A DNA stretch of 64,000 nucleotides. Origin: Nicotiana tabacum. Lineage: Eukaryota; Streptophyta; Magnoliopsida; Solanales; Solanaceae. Within the stretch, counting starts at the first letter, position 1, and every line of letters begins with the position of its first letter. The notes under the pieces were generated by a model. The model was given only the letters and a program-made list of their open reading frames with translations, ran no database searches and had not been told where the DNA came from. The translations under genes were made by a program, and so were the position numbers. Positions 53,988 to 64,000 of this stretch are shown here, piece after piece. The DNA lies in the NCBI RefSeq assembly GCF_000715075.1, contig NC_134101.1, positions 149,023,084 to 149,087,083 on the forward strand. Direction: 5' to 3'.

Positions 53988-54690
53988 TGTAACGACCCGA
54001 CCGGTCGTTTCATGAATTACAGCTCCGTTTTCCCCATTTCTGCTTCTTATTGCCTTATTCAGCTGCATTTTGTGTTATCGGGTTGGTTGGCTCAGGTTCG
54101 GAGAGATTTTGGTAAGGTTTGAAACACTTAGTCTCTTTTGAGTAAGCTTAAGTTGAAAAAGTCAACTAGATGTTGACTTATGTGTTAAAGGGCTCGGATG
54201 TGAGTTTCGATGGTTCAGATAGCTTCAGGAGGTGATTTGGGACTTAGGAGCATGATCGGAATGTGTTTTGGAGGTCCAGAGTAGATTTAGGCTTGAATTG
54301 GCGAAATTAGAATTTTGAAGCGTTTTCTGGTTGAGAGGTGAGATTTTGATATAGAGGCCGGAATCGAATTCCGGGTGTTGCAGTAGTTCCTTTGTGTCAT
54401 TTGGGATGTGTGTACAAAATTTCAGGTCATTTGGACGTGGTTTGATAGACTTTTTGATCGAAAGCGGAATTTGGAAGTTTTTGGAATTCTTAGTCTTGAA
54501 TCCGATGTGATTTTGGTGTTTTGATGTTGTTTTGGTCATTCCAAAGGTTGGAACAAGTTTGAATTAGGTCATGGGTTATGTTGGCATGTTTGGTTGGGGT
54601 CCCAAGGGCCTCAGGTGAGTTTCAGATGGTTGAACGGACCATTTCAAGTTAAAGGAAATTGCAGAAATCTACTGTAGTGTTGCAGACAAT
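53988..54690 (+). mobile_element. Tekay-like LTR 5' fragment inside the Athila element
   Basis: Begins TGTAACGACCCGACCGGTCG, matching the reverse complement of the terminal end of the Tekay LTRs (15276-18075, 23163-25911). Homology continues through phrases such as tcatttgggatgtgtgtacaa and gatagactttttgatcgaaag, then stops near 54690 where Athila pol starts. It starts exactly at the LTR terminus but has no other end, so deletion after insertion is inferred. Confidence 0.85.
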
Positions 54691-54692
54691 TT

Positions 54693-57626
54693 GTGCCCAC
54701 AAAGCCCTCAATCGAGGAGCCTCTCACCTTGGAGCTAAAACCATTACCCCCGCACCTCTGGTATGAATTCCTTGGCCCTTACTCTACTTTACCAGTTATC
54801 CTTTCTTCGTGCTTAACTAACGTGCAGGTAGAGTTAACTTTGGAGGTCCTACAAAGGAGGAAAAGAGCAATCAGTTGGACTTTGGCGGATATTCGGGGCA
54901 TAAGCCCTGCCTTTTGCATGCACAAGATTATTTTGTAGGAGGATGACAAACCTTTTGTTGAACATCAAAGAAGATTGAATGAAGCAATGCAAGAGGTGGT
55001 GAAGAAGGAGATAACCAAGTGGTTAGATGCGGGGGTTGTGTACCCCATTTCCGATAGTTCATAGACTTCTCCGATACAATGTGTCCCAAAAAGGGGGCAT
55101 GACTGTGTTGACAAATGACAAGAATGAATTGATCCCAACAAGAACCATTACCGGGTGGAGAGTTTGCATGAAGTATAGGAAGCTCAACAAAGTTACACGG
55201 AAAGATCATTTCCCGCTTCCATTTCTTGACCAAATGCTTGATAGGTTGGCCAGGTGTGCTTTTTATTGCTTTTTGGATGGATACTCTGGTTATAACCAAA
55301 TCTTCATTGCTAATGAGGACCAAGAGAAGACCACTTTCACTTGTCCCTATGATACTTTCGCATTCTCGCAGATGTATTTTGGGTGTGTAATGCACCGTCG
55401 ACTTTTCCACAATGTATGATGGCTATTTTCACCGATATGGTGGAGGACATTCTTGAGGTCTTTATGGATGATTTTTCTGTGGTTGGAAATTCATTTGAAG
55501 ATTGTTTGAATGGTTTGGATAGGTTGTTGGATAGATGTGAGGAGACAAATTTGGTGTTGAATTGGGAGAAATGTCACTTCATGGTCGAGGAAGGCATTAT
55601 CCTCGGCCACAAAATTTCAAAGAATGGTATTGAGGTTGATAGAGCCAAGATTAAGATGATCTCCAAACTCCCTCCCCCTACGTCTGTGAAGGGAGTGAGG
55701 AGCTTCTTGGATCATGCGGGTTTCTATCGCCGATTCATCAAGGATTTTTCCAAGGTGGTGAACCCATTGTGCAAATTTTTGGAGAAGGATGCCAAGTTCC
55801 ATTTCAATGAAGATTGTATGAAGGCATTCGAGTTGCTCAAGTTCAAGTTGACTACTAGTCCTATTATCACCGCACCGGATTGGAGCTCGCCTTTTGAGCT
55901 CATGTCTGATGCTAGTGATGTTGCAGTTGGAGCGGTGTTGGGGCAAAAAATTAACAAAATCTTCCATTAGGTCTAGTATGCTAGCAAGACAATGAATGAT
56001 TCCCAAGTCAACTACACAGTGACCGAAAAGGAGCTACTTGCTATTGTGTTTGCCATGGAGAAGTTTTGGTCATGTTTGATAGGTACTAAGGTGATTGTGC
56101 ACACCGACCATGCGATGCTTCGGTATTTGATGAGTAAGAAAGATTCTAAGGCAAGGTTGATGCTGTGGGTGCTTCTTTTGCAAGAATTTGATCTAGATAT
56201 TCAAGACCGCAAGGGTAGTAAGAATCAAGTGGTCGACCACTTGTCCCATGAGGAGGGGAGGCCACATGACGGCCTTGAGATTAATGATTTATTTCCCAAC
56301 GAGCAACTCCTCTCTGTTTCAATGATCGGGATGCCATGGTTCGCTGATCTAGTCAACTATCTTGCGAGCGGCATTGTACCAAATGAGTTCTCTTCAAACC
56401 AAAGGAAGAAGCTCAAATGGGATTGTTTGGATTACTATTGGGATGAGCCATATCTTTTCTGAATATGTACCGATGGTGTGATTCGACGTTGTGTACAGGA
56501 GGAAGAACAAATGGGAATTCTTGAAGCTTGCCACTCTTCACCGTATGGTGGTCACCATGGTGGAGCGAGAATGCGTACAAAAGTTTTGACTTGTGGATTC
56601 TATTGGCCTACCCTCTACAAAGACGTTAGTGATATTGTAAAGCATTGTGATGAATGCCAAAGAGCAGGTGAAATTTCTAGGAAGAATGAGATGCCCTTTA
56701 CCACCATTTTAGACATTGATATCTTTGATGTTTGGGGTATTGATTTCATGGGACCGTTCATGAGCTCTTGTGGGAACACTTTCATTTTGGTAGCTGTGGA
56801 TTATGTTTTAAAATGGGTTGAAGCCATGGCTTTGTCCAATAATGAAGCTCAAAGTGCGGTGACATTCTTGAAAAAAACATCTTCACAAGGTTTGGTACTC
56901 TGCGGCCATTATTAGTTATGGGGGTTCGCACTTTTGCAATCGGGATTTTGATACCTTACTCACCTAGTATGGTGTCACTCATAAAGTCTCCACCCCTACC
57001 ACTCTCAAGCAAGTGGACAGGTTGAAGTCTCCAATCGGGAGATCAAGAGCATTTTGTCAAAGACTGTGAATGCCAACCGGACTGATTGGTCAAGAAAACT
57101 AGATGATGCTCTTTGGGCTTATAGAACGACCTACAAGACGCCGATTAGGATATCTTCATATAGATTGGTGTTGGGGAAGAAGTATGATTTTCTAGTAGAA
57201 CTCGACCATAAGGCCATGTGGGCTTTGAAAAAGTTAAACATTGAGTTGGATGTTGCTGCAAACCTAAGAGTGGCACATTTGAATGAGCTTGATGAATTCC
57301 GGTATGCCTACAAAAGTTTGTCCCTTTACAAAGAGAAGATGAAGTACCTTCATGACAAGTATATCCATAACAAGGAGTTCAAAGAAGGTTATTTGGTGCT
57401 ATTATTCAATTCCCGATTGAGGATGCCTCCGGGCAAGTTGAAATCAAAATGGAGTGGGCCCTTTGAAGTAGTGAATGTAACCCCCTTTGGTGCTCTAGAT
57501 TTGAAAAATAAAAATGATGAGGTTTTAGAGTCAATGGGCACCGGGTTAAACATTATCTTGGCAAGGTTGATGATGACCACATTGTGGCAGTTATCCATTT
57601 CTCATGATTGGTTATCTGCATCGTGA
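54693..57626 (+). pseudogene. Athila pol (RT, RNase H, integrase)
   Basis: Upstream connecting text KPSIEEPLTLELKPLPPHLW is followed by RT: GMTVLTNDKNELIPTRTITG, WRVCMKYRKLNKVTRKDHFP (usual CIDYRKLN altered), FLDGYSGYNQIF and EVFMDDFSVVG (catalytic FMDD, near 55465). RNase H has [16 protein letters not shown] and [11 protein letters not shown] (near 56105). Integrase has the finger HCDECQRAG (near 56650) and VWGIDFMGPF (near 56735), with the second Asp/Glu region damaged near 56915-57010. Stops at 54936-54938, 55062, 55968 and 56460 and frameshifts near 55390 and 56900 inactivate it. Confidence 0.9.
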
Positions 57627-57837
57627 CGCGATGTTAAATCAGGCGCTTCTTGGGAGGCAACCTATGTCTTTTTTATTTCTTTCATTTTTCTTCTTTTAGA
57701 TAGGCTTGGTTTTGTGCTAACCACTTTTGAAGTGTATGTAGGAATGGGCATTTGTTGCAGGGACTGTGTATGAAAAATTTGGCTAAGTGTCAAAATGCAT
57801 AGTCTCTGAAGTTGGCCAGTCAAAATTGTTTAAGAAT

Positions 57838-57975
57838 TTGCGGCCGCACACATTTTTGTGCGGTCCGCAATGATGCTGCGGCCACACTCATTATTGTGCG
57901 GTCCGCAGCCAGTCACCTCAGAGGCTAGGTAAAGAGTGCGGTACACATCAAAATTATGCGACCGCACTCATGTGT
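57838..57975. repeat. Palindromic motif array (inter-ORF, left)
   Basis: Two clear units of tttttgtgcggtccgca or attattgtgcggtccgca, each preceded by a gcggccgcac or gcggccacac half. Confidence 0.8.
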
Positions 57976-58394
57976 AAGACCGGGTCCCACGGGTAAAAAG
58001 TATAAATAGAACACCTCTCTCCTATTTACACTTTTCGCTCATCTTAGACCTAAAGCGAAGCTGGCACTATGAATTCCCATTTGCACTCAAATTGTTCCTT
58101 CAAATTCATCACCTGCGTCTTCATCATTGGTATGTTCAATTCCTCATTGGATTTTTTATCTTTTATTTGTTTTTGTTCTTAGATTTAGGGTTAACTACAT
58201 GCTCAAATATGTCAATATTTCATTGTTTCTGCTTAGAAATCATGTGGGTAGTTTTTGTATGATACTTGGGATTTGGGTAACAAGTTAATGAGGATTGATT
58301 TCTAAGACCATGTCCATTTGAGACCAAAAATTGCATGAAACCTAGATCAGTACTGGTGCATTTTGAATTATCATTTTTGTGTAGTCTGCAATGG

Positions 58395-58700
58395 AGGTTG
58401 TACCGCCTCACTCATTTTTGTGCGGTCCGCAGTCCTCTAAGTTAGGCAACATGTGAGCTTCACTTCTGCGGTTGCGCTCATTTTTGTGCGGTCCGCAATG
58501 GCCTGGTGCCATTTTTGTGCGTTCCGCAATGATAGAACTTCAGACACCCCAGTAGTCTGAACTTAGGGCTCTACGACCGCACTCATTTTTGTGCGGTCCG
58601 CAATAGGTATTCTGCGGCGCACTTATTTTTGTACGGTCCGCAATGGGCTATTTGCGGCCGCACTCATTTTTGTGTGGTCCGCACTGCCCTTCTGCGACAA
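58395..58700. repeat. Palindromic motif array (inter-ORF, right)
   Basis: Six units ending in catttttgtgcggtccgca or close variants at roughly 58413, 58480, 58515, 58585, 58630 and 58668, most preceded by a gcggccgcact-like half. Confidence 0.88.
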
Positions 58701-58783
58701 CAATACTGTAGTTTCCATCATGATTTTAAATACACTTTGAGCTTCAATTGTGACTGATCTCTAATACTTATGTGCTACAGATA

Positions 58784-60736
58784 ATGGTTCACTCACGTGG
58801 TATAGGAGATATACCACAAGGAAGGGCAGAACCCTCCCGAGGCCGGGGTAGGGGCAAGAGCAATATACTTCTTGCAATTCAAAAAGCTATCAGCAAGAAA
58901 GCAACCGCCGATAGAGCCCCGAACACTTCTGAGACCAGTGAGTATGTACCATCCGGGGAAGCTTATGAGGGTAACTCCGTGCAAGCACAGCCGAAAGCCC
59001 AGTCACAACAAAGACAACAATTCCCTGGGAGACTTCATTTGGTTGATGAGTCCTCATCTGCTACCAGTTTATCCGAGGGTTCGGAAGAGGGTAGTCAAGA
59101 TTCTGAACCCTCTTCCTCACATGCTCCCCCAGCTCAAATAAATGTAGATGATGATGATGATGTCCCAGATGATGGGAGAGGGGGAAACACTGTAGTGGCA
59201 GGGTTAGAGAGGTCAAGGCGACCAGAGATTTAGGAGGACCGTTTTATCAGTGCAAATGCCTTTGCAAAGTTCCGGGAATTGTGGCCATAGAGGTCGCTCA
59301 CTCTTGAGTGATAGTTTTTGATGAAAGACCTGAGCAAATACAATCCCAATGTTCTCAGGAAATTCCAAGAGCAAAAAGGTTGGAGCTAGTTTACCAACAA
59401 AGTTCTAGATGCCAATTAGTACCTGGTCAAGGAGTTCTACGCAAATGTTGCTCACATCAAGCAGGGTACAAAGGTTACAAAAGTGTGGGATCTGAATATT
59501 CTCTTTTACTCCTGTGCACGAACCAGTATGTAGGGTTTGAAGAAGTTGAGACAGTGTAGTATTTGGAAAAGCTATACATGGGTGATGCAACTCGTCTGTG
59601 GTTGGTTGAGATCCTAACAATTCCAAGGTCTACTTCTCTGTGGATCACAGTTGGAGTTCCAATTCTTCGGGCCACCCTAAAATTTGAAGCAAAAGGGTGG
59701 TAAATGTTTGTGTGTAGCCTACTTGACCCATGCCTCAATGAAAACATGCTCTCAATCCCTCGTGCAGTTCTGGTGGCCTCGATTATGGCTGGATATCCAA
59801 TAAATATTGGTGCCATCATGTCCACCAATATCATTCAAGCTGTTCAAAAAGGTGAGAGATCTTACCCGTACCCAAACTTCCTCATCGAGTACTGCAAGGA
59901 TCAAGGGGTGGAGTCCAAACGCTATGATACAGATGTGAAGGCCAAAAAGCCTTTCTCCTAGTACCACCTTCAGGGAGCTGACAACCCTAAGTTCAAGGGT
60001 AAAGTCACTACATCCACTTGCCAGTCTGAGGAGCCAGCAGTGGTGGTTACTAATTCAACTGTCGAGCCTTCCACAGTAGTAGGTACCTCTACTGGGACAA
60101 CAGTTATGCCACCATCTTCATCCTCCGGTCCACTAGCTTCAACTAGACTTTCAGCACCATCGCTAGAGCCAACTTCATCGACCTTTCCTCAAACTGCGCT
60201 ACGCGTCTCCCAAATATTGGCGAGTCTTAACAATTGGATGTCGTCGGCTACTATAAAACTAACTGCTATTTCCAGTGCTGTTGCAGTAGAATCCTAAGCC
60301 CCATCAACCCCAGCACTACCACATGTACCTCCGTCAGTGGAGGAAGCATTGAAGAAGATTATAGAAAACCAGAAGACTATTACAGATACTTCTAGAGGCT
60401 CATGGAAAGGTCATTGCAGACCTGACCAAGCAGGTTAGGAAGATGATGAAGTCTCAAGCCTCAAAGAAGTCCGTGGAGAAGTTGGCCAAGGAGGTTTAGA
60501 AGATTGCACATGCGGGGGATTTGCCAATGGACCTACTCATGGAGTCTACTATCCTAGTAGCACAGGCAGCACCAGAGGCAGCAGTCAGCCAGTTTGATGA
60601 GCCGGGTGCCACTTCCCACACTGCTGAGGAGATGATCTGGATGCTCAACAACCCAGTTGGCCCTCAGTCTGGTGATGATGAGATATAGCTTGAGGCTGAA
60701 GTTGTTGAAGATCCTATGCATACAGAGACCACATAG
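58784..60736 (+). pseudogene. Athila env-like ORF
   Basis: Starts MVHSRGIGDIPQGRAEPSRG at 58784, with an Arg/Gly-rich then Ser/Asp-rich N-terminus to about 59233. The broken middle reads TNQYVGFEEVETV (near 59540), LWLVEILTIPRSTSLWITVG (near 59600), LLDPCLNENMLSIPRAVLVA (near 59735) and MAGYPINIGAIMSTN (near 59790). A Ser/Thr/Pro-rich C-terminal part ends at TAG 60734-60736. This is the family pattern called env-like or plant transposon protein; function is unknown and no membrane segment is clear. Stops lie near 59230, 59290, 59560, 59700, 59960 and 60297. Confidence 0.75.
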
Positions 60737-61789
60737 GGAGTGCTCTTAACTCTCTACCCTTTCCTTGTTCTTATTTTTAGTTAGCATTGTGGACAATGCA
60801 TTTTCATTTGGGGGGTGGTCTATTCTGGTGATTTGACATTTGGGATGTAATAACTCTGATACTATTTTTATTTCATCTTTATTTTCATTTGGCATGTACA
60901 TATTTTCTCATTTGATGTAAATATTCATTCCCCTTATGTATATATTTTTCTATCTCATGTATATATTCATTTGACTTCGGTTTATATATTCTTTTATCTC
61001 GCTTTCTGTAGTCTATTTAATAACTTCTTTAGTTTGCTTTTCCTTAATAGTATATCTTCTTATTTACTTTAGTAGCTTCTTTTTTATTTGCTAGCTTCTT
61101 TTTACGTTTTGAGTGAACAATAAGCCTTTGGTTTTCTTAATATCACGGTTCTTTCCAAAGGTGGATTTTTGTGTGTACCGAGTGACTCTTCCCAACGATG
61201 ATTGGCGTGACAACCTTCTTAAGGGATTGATTCTCCATTTCTTTCATAATTTGGTAAATATAGTAGTAATGAATGAAAGGGGTTTCAAGCATGCTTCACT
61301 TGGTACCAATACATTTACCTATGATCGTATGGTTAAAAACAAGTTGTTGGCAGAAAATAGCTCTAGTTGTGACTTTTTTGACTTTCATGTTGACTTAAGC
61401 AGTCATCGAGTGGTTCAAAGCGAGCCATTTGTGATTCTCAATCTTAGCTAGGATTGCTGTGGGCTCTCGACTCTGTTCTCTTTAGTAATCCAAAAATATG
61501 AAAGGTGGGATGTCTTAGTTACAAGTCCAAGTACCCATGCTAATGGTATACAACTTGCCCCAAATGTTTGTCTAGGCGAAATTCTAAGTATAGCTTGGCT
61601 TGAGAAATGACCGCAGGCTCTCCTTGATCTGATTTGAAATTTGAAATCTTCCATGGACTACCAATGTGATATCCCTAGTCAACCCCTTATTTGATTTACC
61701 TTAGGCTAGCTGAAGTATCTCTTTTTCTAATGGAGGTGGGAATTTCTTTATTTGTTTGAGGGCAAGCAAAAGCTTAAATTTTGGGGAGT
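60737..61789 (+). other. Athila 3' untranslated region
   Basis: T-rich, non-coding, with the phrase cattgtggacaatgcattttc near 60785-60805 and the polypurine tract ttttggggag just before the LTR. Confidence 0.7.
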
Positions 61790-63313
61790 TGATAAGTAGG
61801 GATTCTGACTGCTTATTTGCTCTTTTACTTGCATTTTAGCTCAAAAATGCTTAAAGGTATTCCCAAAAACTAACGAAATGTTCTTACTTGCAGGAACATT
61901 GGGAAATGAGCCAAATAAGTCAAAATCAACTCATAAAGGAGTCAAAAGTGAACAAGAGCCAAAATTGGACAAAGAGGCCAGCAGTGCTGATCGCATAATT
62001 CTAGTGCGGCCGCAGAATAAGGATCAGAGAGGAGGCTTTTAGACAACTCAGACAGTGCGGACCGCACCAAAAATATGTGTCCCCAGAAGGACAAATGCAG
62101 CTACAATCATTATTATGTGGTCCTCAAGATTGAAGAATCAGAGAGTTGATCAACGTCAAATACTGAAGAGTGCGGACTGCAACATTTTTGTGCGGCCACA
62201 GAATCCTAGGTGCAGCCACAACCAGTTTTATGTGGAACGCAGAAAACTTCAAGTTTCAGCCCCAAGTTCCCAAATGTGTGGACCACACTAAAATTGTGCG
62301 GCCGCAGTCGACCTTTTTACGGTCCACATCAAAACTATGTGGCTGCATAACCTCCGTAGGGGCATTTTTATCAGATATTTTTAGCATAGTATAAATACAA
62401 TTTTTTGTTATTTTTAGGTTAAGTTTAGTTTGCAGAGGTGCACCTGAACGTTTTTCTTTGTTTCTTTAAGTAATTTTGTAATAGATTGGCTTCTTAACGC
62501 TAGATTTTCTTTGTTTCATTTATGATTATGCATTCTACCTTAATTTCTTCTTGTATTTTTTCAGTTTCTATGAGTAGCTAGATCTTTAGCTAGGGTTGTG
62601 ACCCAACCCTAGTGTGGGTACTTAATGGGTATTTAATGTTAGGGCTTGTTTGTGATTGGGTTAGTGATATCTAGCCTTGTTTATGCTTAAATTATAGAAT
62701 TAATGGTTGCAAACATTGATTCATGCCTTTTTGACCTAGTCTTTGCTTGAGAAAGAGAGACTAGGTTTAGGAAAATTTGGCTAGCAAGGAATTGGGGTGA
62801 ATTCAAGAAATTGACAGCCCCGCTTAAAGAGTCAAATCTAGAGATAGTAAGACCCGACTTGAGTATATATCACTTGATTTGTGAAAATACTCATTTGGGC
62901 TTGAGAAAGCCAAATCGGGCAAATTCACTCAAACTACCGGGAGGTATAGAGTGAGTAATTGCGTGTATTTGCTATTCCACAAACCCGATAAATCAAACTT
63001 TTTCTATAGTTTACAACCCGTTAGGTAGCCACTTAGGTGGAAGTCACAACCCTAGATTCCTTTATCAATTGAAAAACATCTCAAAACCAAAAATATTATC
63101 CTTTAGCTTTATCTTTGCAATCAATAGAGTAAAGTAGAAGTAATACACCAATCAACATTGTGGAAGTACAATTTAAGCCAAAACTTGCAATCAACATAGG
63201 TATACACCTAATCTCATATTCTAACTCCCTGTGGATTCAATCCCGACCTTTGTTGGGTTATTATTGCATCCACTGCCTCGCTATTTAATTGTGGTTGGAT
63301 TTGGCCGAGATCA
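61790..63313 (+). repeat. 3' LTR of Athila-type element
   Basis: 1,524 bp, TGATAAGTAGG to GAGATCA. Contains the palindromic motif cluster (61990-62345) and a TATA-like gtataaatac near 62388-62397. Confidence 0.88.
61990..62345. repeat. Palindromic GCGG/CCGCA motif cluster (3' LTR)
   Basis: Counterpart of 53455-53775, with several motifs decayed by transitions (for example tgtggaccac and gcagccac). Confidence 0.82.
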
Positions 63314-63318
63314 ACTAT

Positions 63319-63639
63319 ATCACAACTGGAGATTTTTTCATATTCTTCTCCATTTATAGCATTATAGAGTAGGTATCTTGCTTTAGCATTGACTTGAACA
63401 ACTGCCATTTGCTCATCTGTGTATACATCTATATCTTCTGGATCAGTAAGTGGTTGAGCAGTTGCAGGTAGTGGATAGTTGTCCTTTTTTATAACTCGCC
63501 AAACCTTGACGTCATAAGACTTTGCGTATATTTCCATACGCACTTTTCAGTGAGATAAATGTTATCCATTGAAGTACGATGGCCTAAGATGTGATGTTCC
63601 CTCTTGAAAGAGTGCTCCGCTAATAACTTGATTTTCCAT
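63319..63639 (-). pseudogene. SIRE gag, N-terminal portion
   Basis: Starts MENQVISGALFQEGTSHLRP at 63639. After two stops it reads VRMEIYAKSYDVKVWRVIKK, YTDEQMAVVQVNAKARYLLY and EEYEKISSCD, then is cut by the Athila element. The next residues (TTKEMWDK) resume at 53251 on the left. It lies immediately downstream of the primer site and 5' LTR. Confidence 0.9.
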
Positions 63640-63678
63640 GATCTTTTCTCACAAGCTGCTAAGCAAAAAGATATGAGT

Positions 63679-63695
63679 CTAGCTCTGATACCAAT
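63679..63695 (-). other. SIRE primer binding site
   Basis: gtctagctctgatacca on the plus strand, complementary to tggtatcagagc, adjoining the 5' LTR. Confidence 0.85.
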
Positions 63696-64000
63696 TGAAA
63701 GTACAAGGAGGGGTGAATTGCTTATTTTAAAAAAAAATTATAAGTAGTTGACTAGTTTATTAATTAGTCGACTTGAAATAAGAATAGTATATAATAATAA
63801 ATGCAGGAATTAAAGATACCAGAATTTTTATACTGGTTCAGATTCAATGTGAATCCTAGTCCAGTCTCCTTGGGTTGCAAGAGTGTTCTCTTTCAGTGAT
63901 CGATGTTCTTGAGTACAGAATGAATGGTATAGCTTTACACCAATAGCTTCATCTCTATGTCTCTCTTCTTTTCTTGATACAATGTCTCACCAGTATTTCT
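63696..64000 (-). repeat. 5' LTR of SIRE-type Copia, cut by window end
   Basis: Matches 37296 onward (gtagttgactagttta, atactggttc, gggttgcaag). About 650 bp should lie beyond the window. Confidence 0.92.

Larger units (their letters stand above)
57627..58783 (+). other. Inter-ORF region with palindromic motif arrays
   Basis: No gene. Two arrays (57838-57975 and 58395-58700) of the GC-rich palindromic motif lie between pol and the env-like ORF. Confidence 0.75.
53252..63313 (+). mobile_element. Athila-type Gypsy with env-like ORF, 5' part replaced
   Basis: Inserted in SIRE gag. Left LTR (53252 to about 53987) begins TGATAAGTAGGGATT and is truncated. The right LTR is 61790-63313, preceded by ttggggag. 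The flanks gttgt (53247-53251) and actat (63314-63318) differ by three transitions and may be a decayed target duplication. A Tekay-like LTR piece occupies 53988 to about 54690, and the rest of the LTR, the primer site and gag are missing. Pol (54693-57626) and an env-like ORF (58784-60736) follow, the Athila layout. Confidence 0.9.
37296..64000 (-). mobile_element. SIRE/Maximus-type Copia with env-like ORF, runs off the window
   Basis: The left LTR is 37296-38254 and the right LTR starts at 63696 and continues past the end. The primer-site complement ctctgatacca (63683-63693) abuts the right LTR, and atcccccctttttgatg follows the left LTR. On the minus strand the order is gag, protease, integrase, RT, RNase H, then an env-like reading frame near the 3' LTR, as in SIRE. 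It is split by an Athila-type Gypsy in gag (53252-63313) and a LINE in RNase H (about 40668-49190). Without these it would be about 9 kb, the normal size. Confidence 0.93.

Noticed and set aside
53455..58700. NotI-like GCGGCCGC sites as a sign of vector or cloning contamination
   Set aside because: They are many, degenerate, spaced inside LTR and inter-ORF regions of one element, and share flanking text. They are part of the repeat.
57838..58700. CRISPR-like array of regularly spaced repeats
   Set aside because: Units are degenerate, spacing is irregular, there are no cas genes, and the context is a plant Gypsy element.

Overview
This is a plant nuclear window, almost certainly from a Solanaceae genome and probably Nicotiana-like (an inference). 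The reasons are GT-AG introns, dense nested LTR retrotransposons of the Tekay, Athila and SIRE types, a LINE, and Au-type and TS/SolS-type SINEs. There is no prokaryotic gene, CRISPR array, operon or recognisable rRNA/tRNA gene. I infer one host gene; every other sizeable coding trace belongs to a transposable element, and nearly all of those are broken.

Host gene (3612-34572, + strand). Eight exons spell the C-terminal half of a eukaryotic protein kinase domain, from the end of the catalytic loop through IDFGSA and PPEAL to the last helix and the stop. It resembles the Arabidopsis At3g63330/At3g63340 kinase family (recalled, not searched). Upstream exons lie left of the window or were not recognised. 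The first visible intron is 22.3 kb; about 95% of it is three retroelement units: a Copia (4054-8258), an older Copia carrying a nested non-autonomous element (8697-14975) and a 10.6-kb Tekay-like Gypsy (15276-25911). The fourth visible intron carries a young Copia (28584-32451) with nearly identical LTRs. Exon 6 to exon 7 joins one base out of frame with canonical splice sites.

Left edge (1-3600). A 580-bp block is directly duplicated (1-580 and 2306-2885), and a Copia 3' fragment is fused to the end of the first copy. An inverted Au SINE lies between the copies.

Right part (35.3-64 kb). After SINEs and an interspersed repeat, one SIRE/Maximus-type Copia on the minus strand runs from 37296 past the end of the window. 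A LINE (about 40.67-49.19 kb) sits in its RNase H region. An Athila-type Gypsy (53252-63313) sits in its gag. The Athila 5' LTR is itself cut by the first ~700 bp of a Tekay-like LTR, and the Athila gag has been lost. The inferred order is SIRE first, then LINE and Athila (relative order unknown), then the Tekay fragment.

No complete new functional system was found. The most notable points are the kinase intron swollen by retroelements, the possible splice-junction lesion, a GC-rich palindromic repeat recurring in four places of the Athila element (with a look-alike in the Tekay LTR), and a shared env-like protein pattern in the Copia and Gypsy elements.
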